From NCBI GenBank assembly GCA_032719365.1, contig CM064868.1, positions 4,618,001-4,682,000 of the forward strand: 64,000 nt of DNA. The letters run 5' to 3'. This stretch comes from Prinsepia uniflora. Taxonomy: Eukaryota; Streptophyta; Magnoliopsida; Rosales; Rosaceae. The stretch's first letter is position 1. Every line of letters begins with the position of its first letter. Shown here one piece after another: positions 35,336 through 48,769 of the stretch. The position numbers were made by a program, and so were the translations under genes. Below the pieces are notes generated by a model that worked only from the letters and a program-made list of their open reading frames with translations, did not search any database and was not told the origin of the DNA.

Positions 35336-37519
35336 AAAACCGTTTTTAAACACAATAAACCAGGATTCATCATAAACCGTTTTCCAACATCATTCTGAAA
35401 TCATATCACGTCATAATAGGACTTATGTCCGAATTCACATGCAAATTCCAAAACATGCAATTCCCGAAATCACTTCACAATTATAATCAAGACATCATAA
35501 ATCCGTAACATGCATAATCATATCCAGATTCTTCATCAAAACATCATTCATGCATAAGCAAAAACCGTAACCTCGAAATGCGTGAAATACGATGAATATC
35601 TCGAAAAGCGTGAAAATACGTAAAATCGAAATATCATATCACCATCATAAAATCATATGTAAAACCATAAGATAAATAAGTAAAATAGTCATGCATGCCC
35701 AGTTTAGAAATCAAAAAGTCCACTCACGGTTTTAGGACGCGTCAATCGCGTCCCGCGCGCTCCTCCTTAGCTTCGGAAGTGTCCGGGCCTGTAAAAACGT
35801 ACAAGAAGGGTTACAAACATCCTCAAATAGCTCGTATGATTTTTCTTAATTTTTCCGGATTTTTCGGCGAAATTAAACTTAGAGACTTAACCTTCCGGAC
35901 TCCCGAAATTATCCCGAATGACTCCCGATCCACTCGAACTCTAAAGATAAAATGTTAATTAAACTGAAAGGATTAAATCTCATGTTGATCGTGATCGGAG
36001 TTAACATCGCACGCGCCGTCACGCGCCGCCCAATGTGGCTGCGCGTGAAGGCCACGCGCCAAGCTACAGTACCTTCGTCCTTACCCGAATAGACTGATAA
36101 ACGGGTCTGATACCCGCGGCTCAACCCGATTAGTTCACCCTCAATTCTCAATCGATTCTTCCCGTTTTTAATCCTATTATCTTCTCTAATCGATAAATTT
36201 TAGGTCTGCATTAACGGTTAACCTCGACCAACACTAAATCGACCCAACTCAAGCTCGAACAGTCGATCAAGTCGACGTCTGGAACTCGCCCTACGCGGTT
36301 CCATTTCCAAATTAACTTCACCAGTAGCTTAAGGGGACTTAGACGAACTCAATGGCACAAACAATTTAACTCGCCGTTACCTGGAAGTCGTCGTCCTCAA
36401 CACTGGTTTTCCTCTGAAATTGAGACTCAGGTTCCCGGCCAACCAGTCCTCCTCCTCCTTCGATTTTTGTACGGTTGTGCTCGTAGTGACCCCAGAAGTC
36501 TAACACGGCCCTTGGTTTCGTTCAACACGCCTCAGGAATTGAATTCGATTTTTCCCTCCAACTGGTTCATCTCTGAACTAGTACCTGAGCTCCTGAGCAA
36601 TCCTTGCTCAATTCACTTGATCTCGTGCACGGTTATGTTTCTGCTGCTCCGAGAAAGCTCTCTGTGTGTCTGAAATGGTCCCAAAACCCGTAGGGGAACT
36701 CTGAGATTTCCCCCCAAAAACCCGAAAATGGTTCTTAACTGTTTCTCTCAATCCCAGCCTTCACACTGATGCACAAACGACCCCAATTGAATCCTCACTT
36801 CATTCCCATACACGGTTAATCGATAGAATGGCAAACAGCCCGTGGGAGACCCAACTGAGGTCTCTGAAAATGTCTCCCACGCACACAGAAGCCATGGCCA
36901 TTTCTTTAACCCAGCCCGTGCTCTGTGTGGCCTCAGTCCGTTCACCAATGTCCCCCACTGCCTCAATCAACTTAAACAATGCATATGATCATTCCACTAG
37001 ACCATAAACAATTGAACGCACAAGACACCACGGTCGTGCACTTTGTTTTCCACGGTGGTGAACAGTACCCCGTGTAAAAAGACCAAAATGCCCTCAGGGC
37101 AAAAATTACCAAGATGCCCTCCAACTTCTGTGACCCGTAACTCGGTCACCCGACGTCCGTTTCACGCGTGCCGCTTGTCGTTGTACTCGGGACCTCGAGA
37201 CGAACCTAACGGTCTTCGAATCATGTGAAAACCAATTGTCAAGCAAAAAGTCAACTTTTTCCCATGTAACGTCCAAATTACAATAATGCCCCTGAACTTC
37301 CGAATATCATAACTTTCGCTCGAGCGTCCGAATCGGACGTGCCACCTGTCTATGAACTCGTGACGTCCCGAACTACGTCACGGTCATCGTTCAACGTCTG
37401 TTCGACCTCCCAATCAAAAAGTCAACAATTTGACCATACGAATCACAAGGGTAAAAACGTCATTTTATTCAATATTTTACAATATTACATTTTCAGAATG
37501 TCTGGGGCGTTACATCTTC

Positions 37520-37629
37520 AATATTCATTCTTCTTCATGAAGCTTCCACATCATTCTTCTTCTACAAGCTTCCACTATGAATGAACAACACCATGTATTT
37601 ATTCCCAATACATAATCTCATGCATTAAT
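37520..37629 (-). mobile_element. Copia-like LTR, second part
   Basis: It continues the copia-like sequence after element 2 (TTCTTCATGAAGCTTCC and similar repeats) and is cut by LTR C at 37630. No clear LTR terminus is seen. Confidence 0.4.
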
Positions 37630-38402
37630 TGACAGGACCGCCCCCGAAGGGACATTGATAACCGTACCCGGTCCTGCTCCTGTCTGGCAAGTCTCCTGAA
37701 GTTCCCAAAATACCCTCCGTGCTTGCCAAACAAGGGATAGCCACACACGTACTCACTCATGCCTCCGCCTCTCGATCAGCCTCGATCAACGCGCCACGAC
37801 CTTGAGGGTCAATAAAAACACAAAAGGTGTGAGTGGACAAAAATGAATCAGTTTATAAAACAGTTACAGAAAGACATTTCTACCCTCCACGTAAAACCAA
37901 TACATGCATTCGAAAATCATTTCGCAATCCGTTACATTTTCAACATAAGAAAAACCGTGGACGAAAATCAAATCATTTTCCTTTTCTTAACCTTCGGGTC
38001 TTAGCCCGCAATCATAAACACAGAGCCTCAGCCCAAAATCATGAATCAAATCCAAGTACATAACATAATCCAAAAATCCATCAAACCTCATAAACTGGGT
38101 CACTGCCTAACACAATCCGAAAACATTAGAAATCAACAGTAAACCACAAGCCAATCAGTTTGCTGGATGTCAATTACCGAGTCTTTAAACTCACATATAT
38201 CAGGCCTTCCCGGGATATCAACGAGTCTTTAAACTCGGAACATAATCAATAGGCCTCGCGGGGTATCACAATAACCGAGTCTTTAAACTCATCATAGTAA
38301 CCGAGTCTTTAAACTCAATCCTGGTCTTTAAACCCAATATGGGCCCGCCCCCCGTCATAACATATCCTTGTCTTTAAACCCAAAACATAATCCAGCAATA
38401 GT
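37630..38402 (-). mobile_element. LTR C, part 1 of 3
   Basis: It starts TGACAGGACCGCC, with the conserved CCACGACCTTGAGGG..GTGAGTGGAC block (37794-37839) and a dyad array (38179-38382). It is interrupted by D with an ATAGT duplication (38398-38402 and 48360-48364), resumes 48365-48769, is interrupted again by E, and ends 61231-61876. Total is about 1.8 kb. Its flanks (TTAAT; ACCAT) do not match, so one side was probably rearranged. Confidence 0.75.
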
Positions 38403-39349
38403 TGTAACGACCCGTCCCGAATTCCTGGATTAGATTAGTAACTAATAGTGATTAGTGGGGTTGATCGGTGATTAGTTGGGCGAAATCGGACGAACGATGC
38501 AAAATGACCGTTTTGCCCCTAGTCGTGGGTAAAATGTTGACTTTTTGACCGGGCGGTCAAACGGACTTTGACCGATGACCGTGACGTATTTCAGGATGTC
38601 ACGAGTTCATAGACAGGTGGCACGTTCGATTCCGACATTCGAGGAAGAAGTTATGATGTTCGGAAGTCGAGGGGCATTTTGGTAATTTGGCGAAAATGGG
38701 GCCAAATGTTGACTTTTGACCCGGGAGGTCCAATGGACAAGGGCCAAGGACCGTTACGTAGATCAGGTCGATCTGAATCCGTAGACAGGCGGCACGCCGA
38801 AATCGGAGGTTCGACAAAAAAGTTATGGTCACGGAAGTAAACTCGATTAACCGGGACTCGGATTATAATAATATTATAATAATAAAATCTGATTTTTTAG
38901 TCAAATCAATCTGGACCCTTGGATGAGTGACAAGTGTCACTCATCCCCTACATTCCCTAAAATCTGGATCCTTGTTGGCCATTGGTTTATTTAATTAATT
39001 TTCTCTCATGAAATCATCACCATTCATTTTAAACCACAGATTCAATCTGGGCCGTTGATCTCATCTCCTTCTCTCTTTAATTGGATCAGATCACTCACAC
39101 TCTCACATTTTCATTTTCTCTCAACCCGTGAACACTCTCCCTCTCTGCACAAACACCCTACCACCTCTCAACCTCAACCCACATCCAGGACACCTTCAGA
39201 TAACCCTCAGCCACCTCCAGACGGCCACCACCACCCCACGCCCGCCCTGCACGACCGAGAAACCTCCCCAGACCCGAGAAGGAACAAAACGACCCAAACC
39301 CGTCTAAATGTCCAAACACTTCACACCTGGACTCGAACCAACCTAGGGC

Positions 39350-42300
39350 TAGGATAACTGAGACATTAGGACGACTCAGACAAGGACTGGACGGCCCACG
39401 GGACATAACTCAGACAAGTATGGTCAAGTCAGACTTATGGAACCTCACAACAATCCAGTATCCATTATTGGATCATCATCGGGACATAACTCCTGCCCCA
39501 TGGGCAGTCCTATCGAAGCCTACTCGACATACGGAGCCTTGCTCAACGTCCGAGTATACATAATCGAGAAGTCATAAGTACCAGTATCGTTATCCCAATC
39601 ACATGCCATCCACTCATGACGATGGTTTACATCACCACACATATATGCCACTAGGCCATCAAACCAATAACCTCATACGTTTCATTCAATCTGTTATGTT
39701 TATCCTCAAGGGTCTCACTAATGCCCACGTCGTGTCAATAACTGACTCTCAATACCATTATTCATACGATATCGGAAATCATGTCCATTTCTTAACCTCG
39801 ACTCCATCCAACATTGGATACCAATCATGATCCTGCAGTTAGACTCCAATAGTCTGAGTAATTAAACATCATAGACTACTCCAACCCTATGGAGTTCCAT
39901 CCATAATAGGATTCTTTTATCCTTACGTTATCAAACAAGTAAATTTCCAATCGGCTATCTTATTAGCCTCTCCGTGCATAATACCTGACCCGACAACACA
40001 GTTATAATCTCAATGTATCCTGACCATCGCCTCAGGTCACTTTAAGACGTTCTGTTTATTAATCACTGTTAATCCTGATGGTCAAGAAAATATTTTTACA
40101 TTCCATCTCAGAGGTAGGACTCCTGCATACTCGATCCATGGGTCACAATAGTCAATCCCAACTCGTGCCAGAAAAGTAAGACTCCTGAGGGGTCAGCTAG
40201 CATTGGCAACCCTAGCCCCATGCTACTGAAACAGACCTCACCAAATCCCAAATCTTATAGTGCCATATCGCTCTGTGCATCGAAAGGGTTACATCGAACA
40301 TAAGTCACAATTTCTCCACTTACCATCATTCTAGTTCAGTTTCCCTTTCCAATAACTTCGACCTCCTTCCGGGTCAATCTCCATAACTGGCAATACCGTT
40401 TCGAAAACCCATCTACTCTGTGATTTTTTTTTCAATTTCAAACAACTCATCACCAACCCAGTTGTACATGTGAGTACACCAATCAATCTATGGTCGGAAT
40501 ACTTGACTCATCATCTCATAAATATCACCGGTCCATTATCCTAGGGCACCACCATTGGCTAACCTTAGCCATGTCAAATCCGGGTAGTATCTTTTTCTCT
40601 TTCTCTCAGGACTGCTAATCATCACCATGTTAGTCGTTCCATAGGCACACGAAACCGCTATGTCCAATCGGACCACAAATCATTAATTCATGACAAGGGA
40701 TACTTATCACATACCGTTACCATAGGAAATTATTCCAAAACAACATATAACCACTGGGTTTCCCACTACGACACTCGGCGGAAAGAACCCGTATCCACCA
40801 AGTCCTGTAAGTGCACCCTCAGTCCTTATGACGCCGTAGGTGCCACTTACCAGGGCGTCCAAACAAGAACTCGTCTCATAAACTCTATTTCTCATTCAGG
40901 CGACACCTCAGAAAACATAGCACAACATCCGTACATCTTAAGCCATCATCGGGCATCCCATTTATGAATCACATATGCCACATCTCTTAGTGAACTTTGC
41001 GTACCTCGCACCAACAATCCATCGATTTTGAGGTTCGATATCACTAGAGATGGTAACATCCTCGAGTCCCTCTGAAAGCCACATATCATTCTCACATCAA
41101 CATACTCGATAGAGGTGTCCTGAGTCATCAACTCAGCTATCCCAAGGATTACATCCCAATCATCCAAGTCCAAGAACACCCTAGGTCAAACACTAGGCGA
41201 ATAACGTTTGTCATCCGGGGTAACCTCACACTGACAGGTCCACCCCCCCCCCCCCCCCCCATAAGTCCTTCCAAGGTCACCATATTGGTGTCAAGGTTCA
41301 CTTTTATCTCATTCGTTGCTTTAGACGGCTTACTGACTTCCATAACCTAACCAATCACAATTAGACAATAGATAGTCTCAAGACATGGGAAAGTGGTTAG
41401 GCTGGGACCTACCAAATGTATACATCATAATCAGGAATATCTAGGTCATTCTTCCAGGGGCTACTCAAGCCTCCTGCTAAGTAACTACAATCCTCTGGCA
41501 CGTGGTCCCAATTGACCATGCCCCGACGGTCCATCACGGGCTTATCAACTGTTCCCCCGCCTGTCACATCAACCATAATCACAGGAGCCAATCCCTGCTC
41601 CACTGCACCCCAACTGGTGCCATATGATCAAATCAATGGAGATAACCACGACTTCAAAATGTGACCAGACGACTCACAATCACTAACAATTAACCTTACC
41701 AATTGATCATTCAGTGGACCCACTAGCGTTCCACTGACCATCCCTTAAATCCGATTCTCTGTGTATTATGGGTTTCTGCCCGACCTCCCACGTTTTAAGT
41801 GAAAGCGATATGGCCCAACCAAGTCCATAAAGCTAGTAATCAGGGTTAAACAATAACAACCCACAAAGTTACGACCCACCGACGATATTCTTGGCATCCC
41901 AGGCGCCAAACATTTCTCAGTTACGGGTAGGCTATACCATAATTCTTTTTCAATCTTTACGGCTCATCCCGAGCCCTGATACATTCCATGACTCAACCCG
42001 AGTCCAACGAAATATCCTAACTCATTTGAGCCCCATTTCCATATCTTGACTCCTCTTGAGTCCAATTTCAGAACAATCAGTTGTGCTATCATTTACAAAA
42101 TCAGTCACCAAGCAATTCAACTGGTGCATCACAGGTTATTCGACCTTTAAAGCCTACGGGATATCCCAGCATACTCTAAACTCATACCTTTACTGAGAAT
42201 AATCTCATCCCGGGTCCAACTTGCCAAATTGTGCTATCTTTCTAGCCTCTGGGCTCATTTATTCTGGGGACCCACACAAATCCGTGATTAACAATTCGTA

Positions 42301-42460
42301 GTTCACAGTGTACACTGATTAACATATGACCCCCAATCCAGGGTCAATCTCATTCCGAGATCAATCACGAGGTCTCATTTACCCTCATATACCGGTCTCA
42401 TAACCAGGTCGCGCACGAGGCTTACGTTTCGAAGGCATGATATGGTAACAGAATCCGCAA
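39350..42460 (-). pseudogene. Heavily decayed chromovirus internal region
   Basis: On the minus strand, remnants occur in the expected order. A Gag start-like MPSKRKPR lies at 42438. A zinc-knuckle-like remnant occurs near 41490-41540. Protease-region homology at 40946-41179 (LDLDDWDVILGI against the element 3 motif LDLRDFDVILGM) is followed by an RT-like start near 40760-40850 (GFFPPSVVVGNPVV). Frames shift repeatedly. An 18-C run is at 41243-41260. RT core, RNase H and integrase are not recognisable to the left, and no 3' LTR is seen, so the element is truncated near 39350. Confidence 0.65.
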
Positions 42461-42466
42461 CCTAGT

Positions 42467-42478
42467 GCTCTGATACCA
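42467..42478 (-). promoter_or_regulatory. Primer-binding site of the decayed element
   Basis: TGGTATCAGAGC in sense orientation lies a few bases from the LTR start at 42482, intact despite the decay elsewhere. Confidence 0.88.
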
Positions 42479-42481
42479 ATT

Positions 42482-45206
42482 TGACAAGACCCATCCCGAT
42501 TATCCCTCGATAACCGCGACAGATCCTGCTCCCTTCTGACAAGTCAACTGAAGTACCACAATTGCCCTCAGCACTTGCCAAACAAGGGATAATTGTACCT
42601 GTGCGCATTCATGCCTCCACCTCCCGATCAGCCTCGATCGTCGTGCCACGACCTGGAGGGCCAATAAAACATCAAAGGTGTGAGTGGACAAAACAAAGTT
42701 TCATAAATACGTTTTGTAAAAAAAACAATCTTACCCTCCAGTTTTCACAAACATGCATGCATATCATATAAAACATGAGTTCTATACATTAAAGATAAAA
42801 GAAAACAGTTAATTTAATTCAAAATCAATCATGATACCACCATCCTCAATATCCAATCGTAATATTCAATAACCCGTCACGATATCAATGCAACGCGTGC
42901 AAACTCGGGTGTCTCAAGTCCGAGTACCTCCCCAGGATCAACGACGTCTGGGGTGATATCATATCCAGGATCAACGACGTCTGGAGGATATCAATATAAA
43001 CTCACACTCCTGAGATTGAGCCTCCCCTCGGAGCTACTCATCTCCAGGCAGTGGATCGTGACTACTCCAGGAACTACGACGTCTGGAGGAGACCATCAAA
43101 TCACCGAGGATGATACCACAAATCAAGAATCTCATTTCAAAACTATTAAAATCTCAAAATCAAATCAATAGTTCAACAGGGTCTCTGCCCGAATTATAGC
43201 ATTTCCACAGCACAAGTAAATTCCATAATTTCATGTCGAACAGATCATTTATAATTTAATTTCTTCAATTAAATCATGTAATTTAGTTTCAAAGTTAAAA
43301 ACCATTTCAAATCTCAAGTCATCGCCCAAAATCACACTCTTATGATTTTCTCGAAATTTGAGCTCAAAACAATATAATAATATAATATTCCCAAAATCCG
43401 GAAATCATCATATCACATCTTTAATCATGGCAAATCAACTTAAATCATATTATAAGCATTTAAAAGCAGTTAAAACATATATGCATGCATTTAGGGTAGA
43501 AAACAAAAGCCCACTCACACACCGTCCAAAGCGCTCGTTTTCCGAGCTGCACGCGTTTCCGTAATTTTCGCTATTTTCCAAAAATCCTGAATCCTGTCCA
43601 AAATCATTACTCAGGGTCACTAAGGACTCAATTTGCATCATATTAATTTCTCATAATTTTCCGGGAATTTAATATTAATTTAATACGTAACGTAAACCTT
43701 CGGACCCTCGAAACATTATCGAGACGGCGTCCGATCGACTCGCAACCAAAACCAAAAATGTTCGTTACATTAAGTAGGACAAGTTTCATGTTGACCTTAC
43801 CTCGAAATTCCCACGCACGCGCCCCCATGCGCCACCGTGAATGGCTGCGCGTGGGTGCCACGCGCTTGCTACAGTAACCATCACTGTTGTCTTCTCGACC
43901 CGATCGCCTGGTAAACGGGTCCTGCAACCCGCGAGGTGACCCGGTCCAATCCTGCATATTTCTAGTCCATTTCTTAAATTGATTACACTAATAGGATCGT
44001 ATTAATGTTTATTAAAGATCTGTAATGTCAATTTCGTGACTAATTACCTCAATCTACTCGATCAAATCTCACAGGTTTGAAGCCTGTTCATCGTCGAGTT
44101 CTTCAAACCAGCAGCCAAACCCTTCAATTAATGAGTCGTATAGCGTCGTAGGTTCATGCTAAAGATGATTTCGAAGTCAATTGCACACGAATTGGCCCCC
44201 AATTACTCAACCCAAGCTCGAAAATCTCCGAAGTTCGCCATGTCCGTTCGAGGTCCAAACGACGCCAATTGTCGTTGAATTTGAGTTGGTTCCATTCAGA
44301 ATGACCTCAGAGAACTCACTTCAATCTCAGTTTATAACATCTCGAGCTAGAAAGATTAATTCGAATTTTTGGAGCAATTTGAAGGGTTTCGGGTTCTTGG
44401 GCAGTTCTTCCCCTTTTTCTTTGTTTTCCTCCCAATCTCACCCTCTCAATTCCTCTCCAATTTTTCCTCTTTCACCTGTTCGTCATTGAAATCAATCCGA
44501 GAAGAAGAGATTAATGGAATTTATGTGACAAATGTTTTTGTTTCTTACTAACTCTCTGTTTTTGTTTCTTCAGCTGCACACACCTGCACGACAATCCTCA
44601 CCGCCTAATTGATTAATGTAAGCCACTAATCATCCTCTTAAGCCACTAATCATCTTCTTAGAGTGACAAGTGTCATTTACTAATTAATCCACATCCAACT
44701 AGGCTGAATCAGCCATTTTACCCATTTAATATCAACTAATTTCACCGCTTAGGACTTTGGTGGCCCAAATTACCATTTTACCCTTGTTCTCACCAATTAC
44801 CAAAATACCCCTCGTCGTTCTAGACCCATAACTTTCTCGTTCGGACTCCGATTGGCGCATGCCGCCTGTCTACGGATTCAGCGTCTCGAGACCTACCCAA
44901 CGGTATTCTCGGAAAGTCCAAATAATGTCCCGATCAAAAAGTCAACTTTCGGCCCCTGTGGCCAATTTACCGAATTACCCTCAAACTTCCGCACGTCATA
45001 ACTTTGTCCTCGAATGTCGGAATCGGGCGTGCCACCTGTCTATGAACTCGTGACGTCCCGACCTACGTCACGGTCATCGGTCAAAGTCCGTTTGACCGTT
45101 CGAATAAAAAGTCAACCGTTTGCCCAATTCCAGGGCAAAATCGTCATTTTCCCCAAAATTTCCAAATTTCCAAATTTCTGTTTGTTCGAATTTTCAGGGC
45201 GTCACA
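42482..45206 (-). repeat. 5' LTR of the decayed element
   Basis: It is 2725 bp, starting TGACAAGACCC and ending GGGCGTCACA. It has the CCACGACCTGGAGGG..GTGAGTGGAC block (42648-42690), a hairpin array (42930-43088), an ACGCGC segment (about 43815-43866) and the duplicated block with the inverted ACGT pair (45049-45070). The partner LTR is missing. Confidence 0.85.
42930..43088. repeat. Array of CCAG..CTGG hairpins with co-varying arms
   Basis: Three units occur at 42930-42953 (CCCCAG/CTGGGG), 42964-42985 (TCCAG/CTGGA) and 43065-43088 (CTCCAG/CTGGAG). All share the loop core 'ACGACGT'. Arms differ but stay complementary. It lies where other LTRs carry the GAGT/GGGT array. Confidence 0.85.
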
Positions 45207-45604
45207 TATATGACGTATGGGACGTCAAGTATCTGGGATACTGGAGACGATTAATAATAATGAATCTATGAAATGGTTTTTCTTGATAAATTGTGTTTAT
45301 GGATTTGGGCAGTAACCCACTTGGTTATATAATTACAGATTTGGTATTCTACACATTTTGGGATGAGTTCCCACACTTGGTTTTGGTTTACGGTTTCCGG
45401 GCTAAGGCCCTAATGACTTGGTTGAACAAACGTTTTGATTACTAGTTTTCGTGGAATGCATACGTTTTAGTGAAGGGCATAATTGTCTTTATATAAATGT
45501 GTTTTGTGAACTCTTTTATTTTCGTCCACTCACATCTTTTATTGGTTTTAATGCGCTTCAGGTTGATCGTGGACATAACTGTGGCAGAGATTGGGGACAT
45601 CGTA

Positions 45605-48239
45605 TGACAGGACCCGTCCCAACTGGACCTCGATAATCGTGCCCGGTTCTGCTCCCGTCTGACAAGTCAACTGAAGTCCCGAAACTAGCTTTCAGCACCT
45701 ATCAGACAAGGGATAACTGTCGCTCATGCCTCTGCCTCGAGATCAGCCCCGAACGTTGTGCCACGACCTGGAGGGTTAACAAAACAGAAAAGTGGGAGTG
45801 GACAAAAATATATTCGTTAAAACACATTTTAAAAGACATCATTTACCCTCCAGTTTATCAAACCCTGCATGCATAGGGAAAAACATATGAAACACCAACA
45901 CTGGCCTTCCAGCCAAACCACATAACCAGTTAAATCCCGGCTCTCAGGCCAAAACATACGAACACATAATCACCTGGCCACACAGACCAGAACTCGTACT
46001 CAATACCAGTACGTAATCACAATCAACATCAAACAGTACCATGCACAAGGAACAATCAATTACTCAATCAATCAATCAATCCGCACTATTCACAAGTGCA
46101 CAAACCATCACACTGTCATATCGGCACTACGCGTAGGCCATAACCCCTGCCTCAGTCGTCTGGGAAGTCACCCCGAGCTCCGACTGCCCCGGCACGCATC
46201 ACCCCGAGTGTTAGCAGTCTGGGAACACCCCAAGCCGTGGCTATCTGGGAATATATCTCACCCCGAGTACCAGCCGTCTGGGAACACCCCTAGCCTCGGC
46301 TGCCTGGGACCAATCACAATCATATCCCCGAGCTCCGGTCGTCTGGGAACACCCCTAGCTTCGACCGTCTGGGTATTCATAGTCACAAGCACAATCATAA
46401 TGAAAACCATCCGGGATTATATCCCAAAATATCTCAATCAAATCCTTGACTTCCAACCAAGTCAAAATCGTTACCAACCGGGACTCAAGCCCAAATAGCA
46501 TTTATACGTAAATCCGCACATAGAAAACATTATAATAACCCAAAATCATCCTTGACTCACCAATTAAGTCAAAATACTCTTTTGGAAACCTTTTTAACTC
46601 CGGGCCTAGCTCAAAATACCATTTGCACATTTCCTCGAAAAACGTGCCAAAACACCGATTAAAATAATATAATATTCCCCAAAATCCGGAATTCACCATA
46701 TCAGAACATCAATCATACCAAATCATTTCAAATCATATTATAAGGCATTTAAAACATATATGCATGCATTCAGGGTAGAAAACAAAAGTCCACTCACACA
46801 CCGTCCAACCCGCTCGCTTCCCGAGTTGCACGTGTTTCCGTAATTTCCGACACTTGCCAGGAATCCCGAATCCTGTCCAAAATCATTACTCAGGGTCACT
46901 AAGGACCTAATTATCATCATATTAATTTATCATAATTTTCCGGGAATTTAATATTATTTTAATACGTAACATAAACCTTCGGACCCTCGAAACATTATCG
47001 AGACGGCGTCCGAGCGACTCGCAACCAAAACCAAATATGTTCGTTACATTAAATATGACAAGTTTCATGTTGACCGTTCCTCGGGATTCCCCCTCACGCG
47101 CCCCCACGCGCCGCCGTGAGTGGCTGCGCGTGGTTGCCACGCGCCTGCTACAGTGCAGTGAACAGTGATCGTTCCAACCCGTTTCTCTGATAAACGGAGC
47201 CTACGACCCGCGAGGTGACCCGGTTCGATTGCCATCAATTTGACATCGATTTCTACAATTCAACCATCCATTTGCATCGTTATAGTCTCAATTGAAGTTC
47301 TGTACAATCAATTAGGTGTTAACTTACCTCAATCTCTTCGACTCAAACTCGATTTGCGAAGAACACCGAAGCACTGTTCATCAACCAATTGTCCCAAATT
47401 CTCACCTGTATCATTCAATTGATGCATCAAGAAGCATCGTTGGGTCCTTATAAACATATTCCCTTGATCAATTTCATGGTTCCATAGCTTTAATTCCACG
47501 ACTCAAGCTCAAAAATCCGAAGCTTTCCCCCTCTCTGTTCGAAGCCAAAACAACCTTAATTTCCTTCGTTCTTGATCCAGTTCGACTCGTCTCACTCCCA
47601 GAAGGCTAACTGCAACCTCAATTTCACTCGAAACAGTTTACAAAATCAAAATCGACATTGGTGTTCATAAATGGATTTTCAGGTTTTGTTCTTAGGTTTA
47701 CAGTTCGGCTTTCTTCAATTATCCCTTCCATTCTACTCGTTTTTCTCTCTGATTTTCTCTTCCCATCTCAGGTGTTATCTCCTTGCCTTTTTCATCGATC
47801 AATTTGATCGAATTAAACAAAGGAATTGGGCGGGTTATTTTGTTTGTGTTAGGCATTCAAGCCACCAATCTTTCACACATGGTGACAAGTGTCACCCCAT
47901 GGCCAATCCACGCCCAAATTAAGTGAATCAACTAATCAATTAGTACAATTATCCCTGCTACAACAAAATTACCATTTTACCCTTTAAGGCACAAATGACC
48001 AAAATGCCCCTACACATCACAACCCCGTAACTTTTTCGTTCGGACTCCGATTGACGCATGTCGTCTGTCTATGGATTCAGCGTCTCGAGACCTACCCAAC
48101 AGTATTCCCGGAAAGTCCAAACAATGTCCCGATCAAAAAGTCAACTTTCGGCCCCTTTCTATCAGTTTACCCAATTACCCTCAAACTTCTGCACGTCATA
48201 ACTTTTTCCTCGAATGTCGGAATCGGGCGTGCCACCTGT
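45605..48239 (-). mobile_element. Truncated solo LTR, same family as 32211-34964
   Basis: It begins TGACAGGACCCGTCC and follows the solo LTR at 32211 throughout. It includes an AATC/TCAA repeat (46056-46080) and an array of CCCCGAG..GTCTGGGAA units (46140-46380). It stops abruptly after GTGCCACCTGT, before the usual last few hundred bases, and passes into the tail of LTR D. Confidence 0.8.
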
Positions 48240-48364
48240 GCACTCTAGAAGCCCCGAGTGGGCAGTGGCATTAGGTTATCCCCTGTCTGACACCCCGTGT
48301 CAGATGGGAGTAGGGCACATTCCACGGTAATCCCGAGGGGATTGGGATGGGTCCTGTCAATAGT

Positions 48365-48769
48365 ACCGGGTCTTTAAACCCAAATCATGTGTAAATTATA
48401 ACAAGTCCGGATCCATCATGATCCAAATTCCAAAACCAATCCGAAATCACATTTTGTCATAATAGGACTTATGTCCGAATTTCACATTCAAATCTCCAAT
48501 CATATTCACCATCCATTTCCAAATCCGAATTCGTAATAATGATACTGTAAGCTAGCATCCGAAACCGTCATCCCAAACCCAAATTCGAAAACCACTTTCA
48601 AGTTTCCGAAAACCGAACCTCGTTCATCAAAATTACTTTTATGCCCTGGGCATCAAGCCCGAAATCACCTTTTCCAAAATCCGTTTTAAATATTTGAAAT
48701 CAAATCATATTTGAAAATGAAGATCTGATGAGGGAAGAGAAATTGAGGGTGAGGATTTGAGAGATTAAA
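48365..48769 (-). mobile_element. LTR C, part 2 of 3
   Basis: It resumes with ACCGGGTCTTTAAACCC after the ATAGT duplication and ends at the TTAAA (48765-48769) where LTR E enters. Confidence 0.7.

Larger units (their letters stand above)
24134..37514 (-). mobile_element. Chromovirus element 2 (Tekay/Del-type), full length but defective
   Basis: TCTTC is duplicated at 24129-24133 and 37515-37519. The LTRs are about 3.0 kb (24134-27143; right LTR 31749-37514, interrupted by a 2.75 kb solo LTR). In transcription sense (minus) the LTR starts TGTAACG and ends CCTGTCA. The internal region (27144-31748) holds a purine tract, gag-pol and an initiator-Met primer site. Removing the nested insert and its duplicated TGAAA leaves a right LTR of 3007 bp against 3010 bp on the left. 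Gag-pol has stops and a lost integrase residue, so the copy is non-autonomous. Confidence 0.95.
31749..37514 (-). repeat. 5' LTR of element 2, interrupted by a solo LTR
   Basis: Its parts 31749-32210 and 34970-37514 together match 24134-27143 with scattered substitutions and small indels. It includes the dyad array at 35109-35335 and the inverted ACGT pair near 37358-37380. Confidence 0.95.
38403..48359 (+). mobile_element. LTR D in plus orientation, split by two later insertions
   Basis: It begins TGTAACGACCCG and ends GGGTCCTGTCA, opposite in orientation to C, with a perfect ATAGT duplication. Its own sequence is 38403 to about 39350, 45207-45604 and 48240-48359 (about 1.47 kb in total). 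The last two carry the reverse complement of the usual LTR end (CCACTCACATC, GTGTCAGATGGGAGTAGG). Between these pieces lie a decayed minus-strand element and a truncated LTR. It is most likely a solo LTR, but internal deletion is possible. Confidence 0.7.

Noticed and set aside
24134..37514. Two separate elements with one LTR each instead of element 2 with a nested solo LTR
   Set aside because: The matching TCTTC duplication, the primer site next to the right LTR, and the restored 3007 bp length after removing 32211-34969 fit one element with a nested insert.
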